Below are positions 22,968-34,158 of a stretch of 64,000 nt of DNA, one piece after another. Numbering within the stretch: position 1 is the stretch's first letter; every line of letters starts with the position of its first letter. The translations under genes were made by a program, and so were the position numbers. This stretch comes from Epithemia pelagica (Eukaryota; Bacillariophyta; Bacillariophyceae; Surirellales; Surirellaceae), in assembly GCA_946965045.2 (NCBI GenBank), contig OX337228.1, positions 1,178,001 to 1,242,000 on the forward strand, read 5' to 3'. The notes below the pieces were generated by a model that was not told where the DNA came from, did no database searches, and worked only from the letters and a program-made list of their open reading frames with translations.

Positions 22968-24163
22968 GGTGTGTATGTTTTCAAGAGATGTTGGTTGTGC
23001 TTCCCCATTTCTTGTTGTTTGTTGCAGAGACGCTGCTGTGCTGGTTTTTTTTAGTTAGGTAGAGAGGCATACAAAAAATGAGAAAGGCTAGCTTTTTTAG
23101 TTAGTAGAGGGAGGGGCATACAAAATGAGAAAGGCTCCTTCCTACCTGTTGTTGTTTGGTGGTTTGAAGGTCGAAGAAAGGCGGCGGAGCATTTTCAAAG
23201 CATCACGGACGGGGGCCCCAACCACTCGATCGAATCATCCTCTATTATTATTTATTATGAGACGAGCTTGTCTTCCCATTTTTACATATAATATATTATT
23301 AACCAAATGCCCCACGAGACGAGTTTGTCACTCAAAGATTTCTTCTCTTCATGATTCAAGATCTCTTCGCAACTCGAGAGAGTTTTCTTGTCGAGAGAAC
23401 CAAACCCTCTCTATCTATGTAACTCGATGATGATATTTATTTATATTATTATCATAAAATCTCATGAGAGAGACGCAGAAGCTCGCTTTTAGGTGTGCAT
23501 AGTGCCGTTTGAAGAAGGAATCGAGTTCCCTCTTCACTTCTTCAGTGTTTCGCTTCGTCCGACGCACAAAACGCCTTCCTTGTTCAGTTCACACACCCCT
23601 TTGAGGCGGAATAATCTGGAGTCAGGGTGTGTGTGTAATGTTTTTCAAAAGTTGTTGGTTGTGCTTTTCCATTTCTTGTTGTTTGTTGTAGAGAGACGCT
23701 CCGCTCTGTGCAGGGGGGGGGGGGCTTTTTTAGTAGAGACATACAAAAAATGAGAAGTTTGAAGGTCGAAGAAAAGGCGGCGGAGCATTTCATGACTTTT
23801 TTAAAAGCATCACGGACGGGATCCCCCAACCCCCGATCGAATCTATGAAACGAGTTTGTGTCTTCCAATATAAATAATACCACGGGACGAGTTGTCACTC
23901 AAAGATTCTTCTTCTCTTCATGATTCAAGCTCTCTTTGCAAAACGAGTCTTCTTTCTTGTCAAGAGAACCAACCTCTACTTAAAACTCGATGATCATCAT
24001 GAACGAGAGACCCAGAAGCTCACTTTAGGTGCAAGTGCCGTTTGAAGGAATCGAGGTCTTTCTTCGCTCCCACAGGTGGGAAACGTCCTATAACGTGTTT
24101 CGCTTCGTCCGACGCACAAAACGTCTTCCTTGTTGATCCCGTTGAGGTGGAATATCTGGAGTC
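22968..24163. repeat. Imperfect tandem segmental duplication, two copies of about 0.55-0.65 kb
   Basis: Copy A is about 22968-23623 and copy B about 23630-24163. Shared landmarks in the same order: TTGGTTGTGCTT (22991 and 23655), a G/T tract, GGTCGAAGAAA...GGCGGCGGAGCATTT, CATCACGGACGGG, GAGACGAG/GGGACGAG, GTCACTCAAAGATT, TCTTCTCTTCATGATTCAAG, and TTTCGCTTCGTCCGACGCAC (23548 and 24098). The two are separated by many indels. Copy B includes the last 25 or so codons and 3' flank of the RCC1-repeat gene, so copy A is a displaced, non-functional copy of that gene end. A run of 12 G lies at about 23713-23724 in copy B. Confidence 0.85.
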
Positions 24164-26476
24164 CCGCTGATGGTCGCAGTCAAATCATTGGATCCTTTGT
24201 TGTTGCTCGAGCTACCGCCGCCCAAACGCCTTCTAAGTTTCAATGACAAGCGGCTTATTACTGCACGAGGACCACGTGGCGACTCTCGATCCAAAGGCGA
24301 CACCGGCACTGATGATGAAACAAGTTGGCGAGCACTCAGAGGGCTTGTCATATTCTCGCTTTTATCCTCCTCCTTCTTTGATTCGATGGTTGCTACGTCA
24401 GAGATATCACCCTGTCTTGGACTTGACTTCATGGCAGGAGGAAAATGATTATAACTGACAACGTGGTCAGATGAAGACTGTGCAGCCAGGTCAGCGTCAC
24501 TTGTATTGATTTCGTCATAATTCTTTGAAGTTTTCCTCCGATCTAGAGCAGGAGCTGTGACGCCGAGCCTCTGTTCAGTAGCAGCTTCTACTTGTACTTC
24601 GTGAAGTGTTCTCCCAACAACAAGTGATGACGTGTTTTCGTTACCATCCAGTTGATCGCCCAAAAACCAAACATGGTTTGGACCACAAGCTACTGTTCTT
24701 ATCCGTATTGATTCGACAAGCTGGTCAACACGTGTAGGCAACAACACATTGTGACGAGAATCGAACGTTTGAACATGAATGTCCTGGAAAGGATTCGGCT
24801 CTTCTTTTCTGTTCCCAGAAGACGATTGTGAGCCTTGAGCAGTAGATGGGTTTGAGTTCTCTCGAAATGGGAGCTCTGGAGGCGTCACCAATCCAAGTTG
24901 GCCAGCATCATTCGAACCAAATGCATACGCATGCCCTGACGAACTAAGGGCAATCGAATATGAAGGACCGACGAATATGTCAACAATTCGTGGGATGCTC
25001 TTGAGAGGACTTTCAAAGTTTTCGCCAGTTGATGGTCCACTCAAAGAGTAGATACTGGTAGAACCTCCATTTCTCTGTTGAGCCCTCCATTCTTGTCCAG
25101 CAACTATTGCTACAAAATCCAATTCCGACACCAACCTCGGTTTGGGTTGGGCGAGATAGGCTGGACCAAGACCGAGCTGGCCTTCAGTTTGCTGTCCCCA
25201 ACTGAAAAGCCGGCCACCAACACTTAGAGCAAGGCTGTGGTTTCCGCCAGCAGCTATCTTACCAATGTTTAGGTCTCGCATACCTTCGACCAAACGTGGT
25301 GGCTGTGGCGACCGTCGAACTGCATGGCCACATTGCCCATAGATTGAGCTTCCCCAAGAGTAAACCTGTTGCGAGACTTTTGTAAGCGCTAGCGAGTGAG
25401 AGCGACCAGCAGCAATTTGGGCAATTTCAATGTCCAAAGGAACTGGGAAAGGAACTACCAGCGTAGGCATTTCGTCGGGTCCGCTGGTATTAGATTTGTG
25501 TTTTCTTCCACACTGTTGAGACCGATTGGATCCCCACGCCCATACCATACCGGACTCAGTCAGAGCCATGCCATGCCATTCACCTGCTGCGATTTGTCGG
25601 ACCGTGCTACCAATCGCACGAGGTAGCAGTCGTTCAACAACTATCGGACGAGATGTGAAGGTTACGGGCTGCTGCTGGCTGTCTGTGCTTCCCGTTGCTG
25701 GAGACGCTACGGGAACTGTGCCTATGCCCTGAACGGCGTTTTCTTAAGTTAGAAACGGGCAAACATCAAAAGCAAATGACAAGATGACTTACAAGTTGTC
25801 CAAAGTGTCCCGCCCCCCAACTGCAGACTGCAATTCCACCTTGCATCCTTGCCAAGCAGAAGTGTCTCCCAGCAGCTAGTTCAACACAGGGAATCGGCAG
25901 GGGCATTGAAATCGCGGTAGGATAAAAGGATACCTGGCCATGAAGAGTTCCGGTCTGGTAAACTTTTCCTACCATCGTCAAAAACACTGTGCTCTGAGCA
26001 GTCGCGACCGCTTGCAAAACACCATCTCCGTCTCCTTCTCCAGGTTTTTTGTTACTTGGATTGTTGATACTGTTACGGCCATTTCTTAACGAAATGAGTT
26101 TGTTGCGAGGCTGTTTGATCTCGTTCTCTTTCATCCAGAAAGGTACGTCCCATTCATATCGAAGAGTTGTGTCTGTATCAGATAGTTGGGTGCTCGGTGT
26201 CGTTCGTTGACTTGTCTGGGGAGTGTCGCCAGATCCATGGTCTTTGCTTAACGTAGGAATCGATCCTCCCAATGCATGGAAATAGTTACGCCCAAAGGCA
26301 ACAGCCTTCAACGAGGGAGAAACTTCTGTACTTCCTTGAGAACTCGTCATGGAGGTATGTGAAGGTTCTCCTACTACAACTTGGTCATCTGTGGATTCAA
26401 CCACTGCAGTGCCGTTCAAACTGGCATCATTTTCCCTGTCGCCTGTCTGTTTGGCTTTCTTTTGATGAGATGTCAT
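24088..26476 (-). CDS. RCC1-repeat (beta-propeller) protein
   Basis: Exons 26476-25793 and 25728-24088 join in phase to about 774 aa. The 64-nt intron has donor GTAAGT and acceptor TTCAG, and joining restores WGAGHFGQL-GIGT, a classic RCC1 repeat. I start at ATG 26476 (MTSHQKKAKQ), the first true ATG in the frame. RCC1 blades run from about residue 205 to 490: AAGEWHGMALTESGMVWAWG, AAGRSHSLALTK, YSWGSSIYGQCG, AAGGNHSLALS, LFSWGQQTEGQLG and AFGSNDAGQLG. Such propellers act as guanine-exchange factors, ubiquitin-ligase parts or scaffolds; nothing beyond the propeller fixes which. The N-terminal 70 and C-terminal 250 residues are Ser-rich and disordered, ending in a very basic tail. The 3' coding end lies inside a tandem duplication. 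Confidence 0.88.
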
Positions 26477-26548
26477 CCTAAGACGGGCTTCAACAAGACT
26501 TCCCAACTGATTGCAGAGCAAGTAGCAAATGTTGCAAGTTGCAAGCAA

Positions 26549-27803
26549 GGCCGAATTTGCGCAGGTGTAGCGGAAGGAGTTTTGTGCGACTAATTCACAT
26601 CAGTCGCAGGAATATGTCGATTGTACATTTACACTATTATAAAGTCCCGGGTCCCGGCGCGCAGCGCACAGGTGATGTAAGGTGCAAGTCCCCCGAAAAC
26701 ACAAGAGGACAATACGAGATCTTACTCGTCAATGTCAATGTCATCGGTCCAGGAGCTTTCGTCTTCCGCCTCTCAGGTTTAAACTTCTAGGCACAAAAGA
26801 AAAAATCAAAAGCGAACGAAAAAGTCTAGAACAACGTTGTTTAACTTCCAGGCATAAAAGAAACGATCAACAGTTGAACGTAGAAGAAAGTGACGGGTTC
26901 GATCCACAGCATCTTTTCCCACCACCGCGTTCCGATCTGACATCTTGCATAAAAGGCAAAAAACCAAGGGAGAGATCATGCACAAAAATGTAATGGAAGC
27001 ACCCTGAACCTTAAGTTCTTGAGATTCAAGACACGTTTGACGACAAACAGCTCATCGATCGATGACAAACACGTTGGTTCCGCGTGTATGTCGTCGATTG
27101 AATTCTGTGTGGAAGTGAATCTCGGTGTGCGCGAAGGCGCGTTGCCGCACGTGCATCCCCCTTTGTATTGGTAATCATACTCTTATAGGTGCGCGAGTGC
27201 TACAGCATGTGATATTGTATATCTCTTTGGTAGTGTAGATCGTCAAAATGTTGGCGACTAGCGATTGGCCCGGCATAAAAAATAGTCGGGCATTGTTTCT
27301 CACGGATATATCGTTGTCCCGATGAGTAGTGGAATGTTTAGTATATGCGAGTTGCTTGTGCTCTTTTCCCTGCTATTTCGTGTACACAATTGTTTTACAC
27401 TACTTTGTACTTTGTATTTTGTTTGATTTTGTCGGTGCGCTGTGCAGGTGCGATGTGCGCGATCGATGCTTGGTGCTAAGTGCTAAGAACGTAGCTATTC
27501 ATATCTAATAATGCGCGTATTTCTCTCTACTTCTTCGTTCCACAGCGGTCGTGATCACCAGGCAATTCTATCCAATTTTTGGGGGTTTTGGCCGTTTATT
27601 TAAGCCTTCATTATTTCTCACACTTATCGGCGCACCCAAAACAAGACTGCGATGGTGGCGAGGAACAAGCGATTCCAATTCAGATTCCATGCACCCGAGT
27701 TTTCAACTGTTGGGAGCTCTCATGCTTTCAACAGTTGTTTTTTTGTTGGAAATTGACAAACGTCGTTCATCTTTAAGAACAAGTTGTTCCGTTCATCTAC
27801 GCA
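26549..27803. other. Intergenic region with possible unassigned exons
   Basis: About 1.25 kb between two divergent genes (the RCC1 gene starts at 26476, the TPR gene at 27804), so it holds both promoters. On the minus strand, 26725-26772 could encode an acidic protein end ...WTDDIDIDE-stop, and an ATG at 26941-26943 opens a 45-codon frame just upstream. An imperfect 40-bp direct repeat lies at about 26775-26815 and 26838-26880, and each copy looks like a 3' splice site on the minus strand. I cannot assemble a convincing gene from these pieces. Confidence 0.35.
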
Positions 27804-29239
27804 ATGAAAGTGGAAGACCTCCTTGGGCGGAAGAACAGTGGGCATGCATCGCCCGGGAAAACAAAAAGTAGTAGGAACAATAAAGGACGAAGGAACAATG
27901 GAGGTAGCTCTGACGAAGAGTCGACGTCGCACATGTCGAGTCTCTCCGACTCAACCGAGGATGACGAAAGCGCAAGTGGCGACGAGAACAGCGAAGACTA
28001 TGAACGATACGAACGATCTCTTCGACTGAAGCACACGAAAGCGTGCAAAGCCATGGCAGTAAGTATTTTCCTTCATGTTTCTTTCGTCTCCCTTGCCTGT
28101 TTTCTAAAGAACGATGTCGGCTCCTCTTTTCACAGAACGGCGTATATGACGTTGCACTCCAAGAGTTCGAATCAATCCTCTCAGATCTCTTGGCGCGCTA
28201 TGGCGAAAAACATGAAAGAGTTGGGGCGGCTCTGCACAACGTTGCAATTGCCAACCTGAGAGCTGGAAGTCTGGATGACGCTATGGATGCGATTGAAGAG
28301 GCAATCAAAATTCGGTCGAGATCACTTGGACGCTCACATCCCAAGGTCGCTGATTCACTTGTGGAATTGGGAATTATCTTGTTATCAATGGAGGAACACG
28401 CCGATAGTCTGAAAGTTTTCGAACGTGCCCTCAAACTTCGCCGAACCGAGCATGAAGAAATGTATTCACAAGAGGATATCGATGATTCCAACTTGAAAAT
28501 TGCCAAAGTACTCAACAATATGGGATGTGTAAACTTTGAACAACAGTATCTGAAAGAGGCAAAGAAAGACTTTGAAGATGCAACAACACTACAAAAGAAC
28601 GTGTTTCGCAGCGTTTTCAACTTTTCTGTTGGATACGACACAAGTAGCCCTGGAATCCTCACCATGGCCTCGACAATGTGTAACATGGGGTATGTAGCCA
28701 TTGAGCAAGGGAACTTCAACGAGGCGATTCAGATATTCAAAACATCGCTTCAAATTCAAAAGGCTGTGCTTGGGCAGGGCAATAAATTGGTTCAAAGCTC
28801 ACTGGACAACCTGGGATATGCATATTCCATGATGAACACGTATGAGAAGGCATTGAAAGTGTACGAAGAGATCTGGGAAACACAGAAGAAGTCAACCGAT
28901 TCAAGAGAAGAAAAAATTGCTACTCTAAAAAAGTTGGCTACATGCTGCGTTCGAATGGAAACGTATGATAAAGCATTTAGCTATCTGGAGTTTCTTGAAG
29001 ATGCGCAGGTTGCCATGGCTGACGAAAACTCAAGAGAGCTTTATTTGACAAGAAAAATGATGGGCGAAGTGAACTACCAGATTCTCAAACTTCCCTCACT
29101 ATCTGATCAAACAAACCGTGCGGTTGGTTTCGCGCTTTGCATGGGTGAGACGGAAGAAGAGGTAGATCTGGAGGAATGGATAATTCCCAAGCCCGAAAAC
29201 ACCAGCAAAATGTCGGGACACAGAGTAACACACGCATAG
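27804..29239 (+). CDS. Tetratricopeptide-repeat protein
   Basis: Exons 27804-28058 and 28136-29239 join in phase to 452 aa; the 77-nt intron runs GTAAGT...TTCACAG. The N-terminal 80 residues are charged and Ser-rich (SSDEESTSHMSSLSDS). From about residue 85 a series of helical TPR-type repeats begins: GVYDVALQEFESIL, RVGAALHNVAIANLRAG, DDAMDAIEEAIKI, KVADSLVELGIILLSM, KIAKVLNNMGCVNFEQQ, TMCNMGYVAIEQGNFNEAI and SLDNLGYAYSMMNTYEKAL. The Gly/Ala/Tyr spacing and paired helices match kinesin-light-chain-type TPRs, which bind peptides in protein complexes. Partner and compartment cannot be told. The C-terminus is acidic and then ends in a short polar tail. This style of TPR protein is numerous in diatoms. 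Confidence 0.88.
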
Positions 29240-29632
29240 CGGATATATGTACACCGTACGAGTTGAAATGTGCAAACAATAGTGTCTGCTGTTTTATAAA
29301 TTCACTCTGTTAGGACAGTATATTTGTTTTCCCCATCACGTTCTAGAGCTCCTGTGTCCACAGGGACATAGATTGAGGTTCGTTGTTCGATCTCGGACTC
29401 ATTGTATGCGAACATCCGTGAGGACGAGTGTCCAAAAGCAGTGTTGGTGATCCTCCATCGCCCGTTCCACACTGACATCAGGTTGGCTGTTCATGCAATT
29501 TCCTTCCAGCAAAACCGTGATGACTTATCGCAGCTAATTGTCTTACCCTCCAACCAAAATAGTAGTGTTTCTAAACTATTCGTTTATGGTGCTGGATTTG
29601 ATAGAACCTGCCAGTGCATAGCGAAATTCTTC
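29240..29632. other. Convergent 3' intergenic spacer
   Basis: 393 bp between the stop codons of two converging genes. It should carry both poly(A) regions. I see no gene, repeat or clear hairpin in it. Confidence 0.5.
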
Positions 29633-32600
29633 CTACTGCGATCCGTGGACTGCACGATTCTGTATTTGTACAACCTCGTCGGGAGGACAGATACTGTTGG
29701 CGTTGCCAGCGTCGGTTTCAGAGTCTTCTACAGTGGTACCGGAAAGAGCTGTTTCGTACTGCTGTTGCAGTGATGGTGTCCAAACATAAGAAGGGTCAGG
29801 AGTTTCATCATTTTGACAGTAACGCCCCCTTCGATAGCACCATAGACGACTGTCATTAAAGAACCGTCCACCACTGGGGTCCGTGGGGACCACAAAACGT
29901 AAGCCTGTTTCCGCATCCGCTAACAGAAAGGTGCGAACAACACCTTCTTGTGTCCGTGGCGAGGCCGCCTTCATGAAATGGTCGTTGTTACTGCTATCTT
30001 GAGTTTTGGGAGTGTTGGTGTTGCTGAGGGAAGGAATATAGAGTCCTTGAAGAATGTCACCACCATTACTGTCCTCGTCCCCACCTACAGTTAAGCTGGG
30101 GAAGTACTCCAAGGCCCCACAGCAATTACTGGCCATTGATGCCACATCGTGATCTTCGGTATTTCCGTACGATGTCTTACACAGCTCTGATGCAGCGGCG
30201 ACTCTTGCTGCTTCCAATCGATACTTTGCATCGGCTGCTAGTTGCCGTGACGTTTCTTCCACATCAGAACAGTGGATGTAAAACTCAAAAGCTGTCAAAA
30301 GTCTTTCTTCCATGGACGGAACAAACGGCAATGATGCAGTGCCGGCTGCAGGGATCAGGTGCGCTGTCAATGCCTGGAGCGCTTGCACGGCTAATTTGGC
30401 GCTCGTGACATCCTCTCGTCCACCGCCAACAATGGCTCCGCCAGTTCCCCCCTCCACGCAAAAGTCACTGACGACGCACAAAAGGCTTTCAAACACCAGG
30501 GCAGTGGCGATTCTTTCCTTCATAAAGTCAGGTCCACATGCGAGCGCTGCAATGCAACCGACAGAGGAGCGGAGAGTGAATACCCCGTATTTGTAACCAT
30601 TTCCTCCCCGTCCAGCCAAAGTGTTGTGCAGCAAGTTGATAATCTTCGGTATAACCGTTTCCGTTTTCCGAAGTAAATCGTAGCATTCATCTCCTTTATC
30701 GAACCGACAGCAAAAAGTCACAGCCATGGCAGCTTTTAGACTTTGGTAATGGTCCAACGTTAGGAGTGGCGCGAGCAATTCAACAACCCCCGCTTGTCGC
30801 AGAGTAGGAACGGCTTCATCACATTGTGATATGTTCATCAGGAATCCAACACACCACGATGCTGTTTGCCCCTTCCATTGTGTTGGATCGGCTCCCGCTT
30901 GTTGCAAGATATCCATTAGTGGAACCAGTGCACCTGCTTGAAGCAAAGGAACTGCATTCTCTAAGGATTCAGCAAGCAATGTTAGGGCAGCGACGCATTT
31001 GAACCTGGCTTCCGTGGTGACGTCTTCTTGAGCTACTCGAACCAATACAGGCAAGATATCTCCCCTCTCCACCACCGGTACTTGGTTCTTAATCTCTGCC
31101 GCAAAACTCCATAGAATCGAACAAGCTTTCGTTCTACCTTCTCCCTTGTCTGAAGAAATTACACTTAAAATAGCGGGGACAAATCCGGGAAAATGAAACA
31201 TAGGAATCTTGTTGTCATAGCCTATTGCCAAGTTGGATAAGGCAGAGCACGCTTTGACTCGCGCTTCCGTATTCGATGAAGAACTCGATCTTGTTCTTTC
31301 CAACACTTTCATCAGTGCTTCCATCACACCGGGTGTTCGGAAAACCTTGTGTTTGTTGGACTTGGAGATGGATAAATTCATGAGTGCCAAACAAGCGTTG
31401 GTCGTACTGACCGTTGCACCAGCACTGCTGCTACTGCATGTCGTGGCGGCCACATGTCCCAGTGCTTCGACCAAGCCCGGAGTTCCCAAAAGGGTAGCAT
31501 CATTGGCGTCCGCATTGCTCAAGTTTTTAATACAGGTAGTTGCCTTGAGACATGCTTCCTCGTTAGATCCCAACATGACATCTCTCATGGCTTCCAAAAC
31601 CGCCGGGACTTTGGCAATCTCCATTTTATTTGCTTTTCCACAGCTCAGGTTCATAATAGCAATGCATGCATGAAGTTGTGCCTTTTCGGAAGCCAAGGGG
31701 ATGGTACAGTGTACAAGTCCTCCATGGTTGCTACTACCGTTGTTGCTTGTGGTCATCGCCATTTGTTCCAAGGAAGAAGACGAATTGGTATTTTGCGCCG
31801 CCGTCACAAACGGCCCTCCAATGGAAACCATCGCAAGAGCCTTCAAGAGGCCGGGAGTATTCATGAGGTATTGATCACTTGCTTCCGTTGCGGTCAAACT
31901 CCGAATTGTCTCCACGGCATATTCGCGCCCAATCCAATTGGAATCCGATACCTGTAACATCGTGCGTTGGACAAAGTCCAGGATTTTCTTGTTGGAGGCG
32001 ACAGCGACTCGTCTATGTGCCATTTTGGCATAGTCTGCCAGCATCCTGGTTCCTAGAGCAACCAATCGTGGCGTTTTGAGGGCTTCCAGTAAGGCAACAA
32101 TGCACCCTCTCTCCGCAAAGTACTTGAGATCTTCTACCGTTGTATTCTGGCCAAAGGAAAGCATGATTGCCCGCGGTGAAGCGGGCGTTGTGCTGCGAAA
32201 GGAAGATGCGGATACGCGGTGCTGCTGATGGCTTTGTTGGTCCACAGTTGAGGAACCCTCTGTTATTACGGATGGAGACGTCTCTTCCCCATCAAAGGCA
32301 ACATTTCTGTAAATCATGCGCATCGAGTCACTCGAATCCTCCGATTCCACCGACAGAATACTTGACATTTGCTCCGGCGGGGGTGGAGGAGGGTAGTCTT
32401 CGGCTCCCTCGGTAACGAGATGAGCCGCCTGATGAATGCTTTGGTCTTCTTCGAGCTCCGCCACACTATTTTCATCGGCTTGGTCTTCGTTGGCCATACT
32501 GACATCTCCGATCGACTGCTCGGTCAAATGTCTTTGTCCTGTCACCTGTGGAGTCACTTCACTCCAGGAGTGTTGATGCGCAGGGCCGGGGGTCGATGAA

Positions 32601-33127
32601 CCCGGAAACAAGGAACTGGAGGAGATACTGAGGGGAGAGGAGGAGGCGTTGCTGGAGGTAGTACTGCTTACCAGCCGAGGTGGTGGTGAGGATTCTTCTT
32701 GTGAATTCATGGACGAGAACAATACTCTTTGTGCAGGCAAGGGTGGCATTCCAGCGCTAGAATTCCAAGAGTTGTCTGCTGTTCGTGGCCTTGGTACCGT
32801 TACCGGCACACTGTTGGTAGGGTCAATGGAGAGTGGGTCCACGGGAGAAAGCGCCCCCGTCGCACGCTCTTCCATCATGGCGGAAGTGGTCGTCGTAGTG
32901 GTATGATTGTTTTCCGACTCGCCATTTGCTTCACCAACTCCCACCGAGGGACTCTGTCCCATGAGTGGGTGGTCCAAGTGGGTGAGAGGAGGCGTTTGTT
33001 GTTGTTGTTGTTGTTGCGGAAGAGCCGTGGGAGGCGGCAAGGGAGCGGCAGCCGGTGCTACTACCGAGTCATAATCAAACAAGAGGAATTGGTCCGGAAA
33101 TGACCCAGTTGCCTCTCGTGGCGCCAT
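29633..33127 (-). CDS. Armadillo-type repeat protein with disordered N-terminus
   Basis: Intron-free 1164-aa frame, ATG at 33125-33127. Residues 1-320 are low complexity, with Pro/Ala runs, a Gln7 tract and Ser-rich segments. From about 330 to 950 the sequence is a run of helical repeats with armadillo signatures: ACIAIMNLSCGKANK, KATTCIKNLSNADAN, NACLALMNLSISKSNK, KACSALSNLAIGYDNK, KACSILWSFAAEIKNQ, RFKCVAALTLLAESLEN and SWCVGFLMNISQCDE. The 'A...NLS...N' pattern every 40-55 residues is that of ARM repeats, which form a superhelical protein-binding surface. The last 150 residues include an aromatic/Arg block near GLRFVVPTDPSGGRFFND and SRLWCYRRGRYCQ. Role is unknown; scaffold or transport adaptor is likely. 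The upstream gap to the next locus is 1 kb. Confidence 0.87.
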   Translation of the reverse strand: MAPREATGSFPDQFLLFDYDSVVAPAAAPLPPPTALPQQQQQQQTPPLTHLDHPLMGQSPSVGVGEANGESENNHTTTTTTSAMMEERATGALSPVDPLSIDPTNSVPVTVPRPRTADNSWNSSAGMPPLPAQRVLFSSMNSQEESSPPPRLVSSTTSSNASSSPLSISSSSLFPGSSTPGPAHQHSWSEVTPQVTGQRHLTEQSIGDVSMANEDQADENSVAELEEDQSIHQAAHLVTEGAEDYPPPPPPEQMSSILSVESEDSSDSMRMIYRNVAFDGEETSPSVITEGSSTVDQQSHQQHRVSASSFRSTTPASPRAIMLSFGQNTTVEDLKYFAERGCIVALLEALKTPRLVALGTRMLADYAKMAHRRVAVASNKKILDFVQRTMLQVSDSNWIGREYAVETIRSLTATEASDQYLMNTPGLLKALAMVSIGGPFVTAAQNTNSSSSLEQMAMTTSNNGSSNHGGLVHCTIPLASEKAQLHACIAIMNLSCGKANKMEIAKVPAVLEAMRDVMLGSNEEACLKATTCIKNLSNADANDATLLGTPGLVEALGHVAATTCSSSSAGATVSTTNACLALMNLSISKSNKHKVFRTPGVMEALMKVLERTRSSSSSNTEARVKACSALSNLAIGYDNKIPMFHFPGFVPAILSVISSDKGEGRTKACSILWSFAAEIKNQVPVVERGDILPVLVRVAQEDVTTEARFKCVAALTLLAESLENAVPLLQAGALVPLMDILQQAGADPTQWKGQTASWCVGFLMNISQCDEAVPTLRQAGVVELLAPLLTLDHYQSLKAAMAVTFCCRFDKGDECYDLLRKTETVIPKIINLLHNTLAGRGGNGYKYGVFTLRSSVGCIAALACGPDFMKERIATALVFESLLCVVSDFCVEGGTGGAIVGGGREDVTSAKLAVQALQALTAHLIPAAGTASLPFVPSMEERLLTAFEFYIHCSDVEETSRQLAADAKYRLEAARVAAASELCKTSYGNTEDHDVASMASNCCGALEYFPSLTVGGDEDSNGGDILQGLYIPSLSNTNTPKTQDSSNNDHFMKAASPRTQEGVVRTFLLADAETGLRFVVPTDPSGGRFFNDSRLWCYRRGRYCQNDETPDPSYVWTPSLQQQYETALSGTTVEDSETDAGNANSICPPDEVVQIQNRAVHGSQ

Positions 33128-33915
33128 TCTTTATTCTTATTCGTTCCGTGCCAAGAAATAGGGTGAACCACAGCTTCTTCAATCAACGGACTCCTGAACT
33201 CTTTCTCCCGGAGACGCCTTTCGTCTTCGCTACAACAACAGATAACGTAAGACTGCAGATTCTAATACAGCAGTCTCAGTGGAGTTGTTGTTGTTGTCCA
33301 AGTCAGTAACCAACACACACAGCAAATGAGACACCCAATGTGGAGGACCGAAGGAGCACGAAATAGTCTCTGTAACACTTTTTTCTGACAGGAGGGCAAA
33401 ACCCCAACCACAACACCCCATCCGCTTCCCACCTGGAATGGTACCCTCAACGGACACAACACGACAAAGCACTCAACGCAAGGATTTTGTTGGATTCTCT
33501 CACATTTTCGTGCACCAGTATTTTCGTCCATGGGGTGCACGGCGCGCCGTAAGGGCAATAGTCTCCCACCTACTCTTCACAGGACTCTATGGGGAGTTGG
33601 ATCCCGTAGCGGGGAGCAGCCCTGTGCAGTGCAAACTCACCACCAAAATCCACTCCCTTTTTTGGTTCCGTACGTCCGACTCACACGTTTCCGAGCACCG
33701 TACACTCTGCTCTACAGTGAATAAAACTACGGTTAAATATCGTTACGCATGCTTTCGCACAGTCATGAAATCCTCCACCTTTTCGATGGGACGTTCGACC
33801 TCCACGTTCCGCGTGTTTGTCGTTGTGCCCTTGTTTATACTGACGAGAGTGAGTATCGAGATCGTCGTGCTGAAATTAGGCAGTTGCAACAGTATGGAAT
33901 GATGTCAACGTAGAT
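33128..33915. other. Intergenic: promoter of the armadillo gene
   Basis: About 790 bp upstream of the armadillo-type gene on the minus strand. A plus-strand frame from ATG 33765 begins like a short signal-anchor (TFRVFVVVPLFILTR) and is followed by GTGAGT at 33849, a good 5' splice site, but I found no splice acceptor that keeps a sensible frame. Confidence 0.35.
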
Positions 33916-34146
33916 ATGGATGATGTGGATGTCAGAGACTCCATTAGTGCATTCCCCTATTTTGGAGATGACCCTGCAAATCCTAAACGGGGTGAGTCAC
34001 CAACAACCGACCAACTTTCCCCTTCCACACAAGGAGCAGGTGGCCTTTTCACAGACGGAAAAATAAATGGTAACTTTACTATGAATACGGAAATGCATTA
34101 TGTCGCAGGCATGCAATTACTTGATGAATTCGTGGAGAACAGATAA
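33916..34146 (+). CDS. Small hypothetical protein, 76 aa
   Basis: ATG at 33916 opens a 76-codon frame with normal-looking composition (MDDVDVRDSISAFPYFGDD at the start, MQLLDEFVENR at the end). No domain is recognised. A GTGAGT donor-like site lies inside it near 33992, so it could be one exon of a longer gene starting at 33765, or a chance frame. It converges on the broken 3' end of the large minus-strand gene. Confidence 0.25.
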   Translation: MDDVDVRDSISAFPYFGDDPANPKRGESPTTDQLSPSTQGAGGLFTDGKINGNFTMNTEMHYVAGMQLLDEFVENR

Positions 34147-34158
34147 CACATTGGAGAA

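Noticed and set aside
26893-26906. GGTTCGATCC-like B box
   Set aside because: One base short of the consensus spacing, with no A box or T-arm pairing around it.
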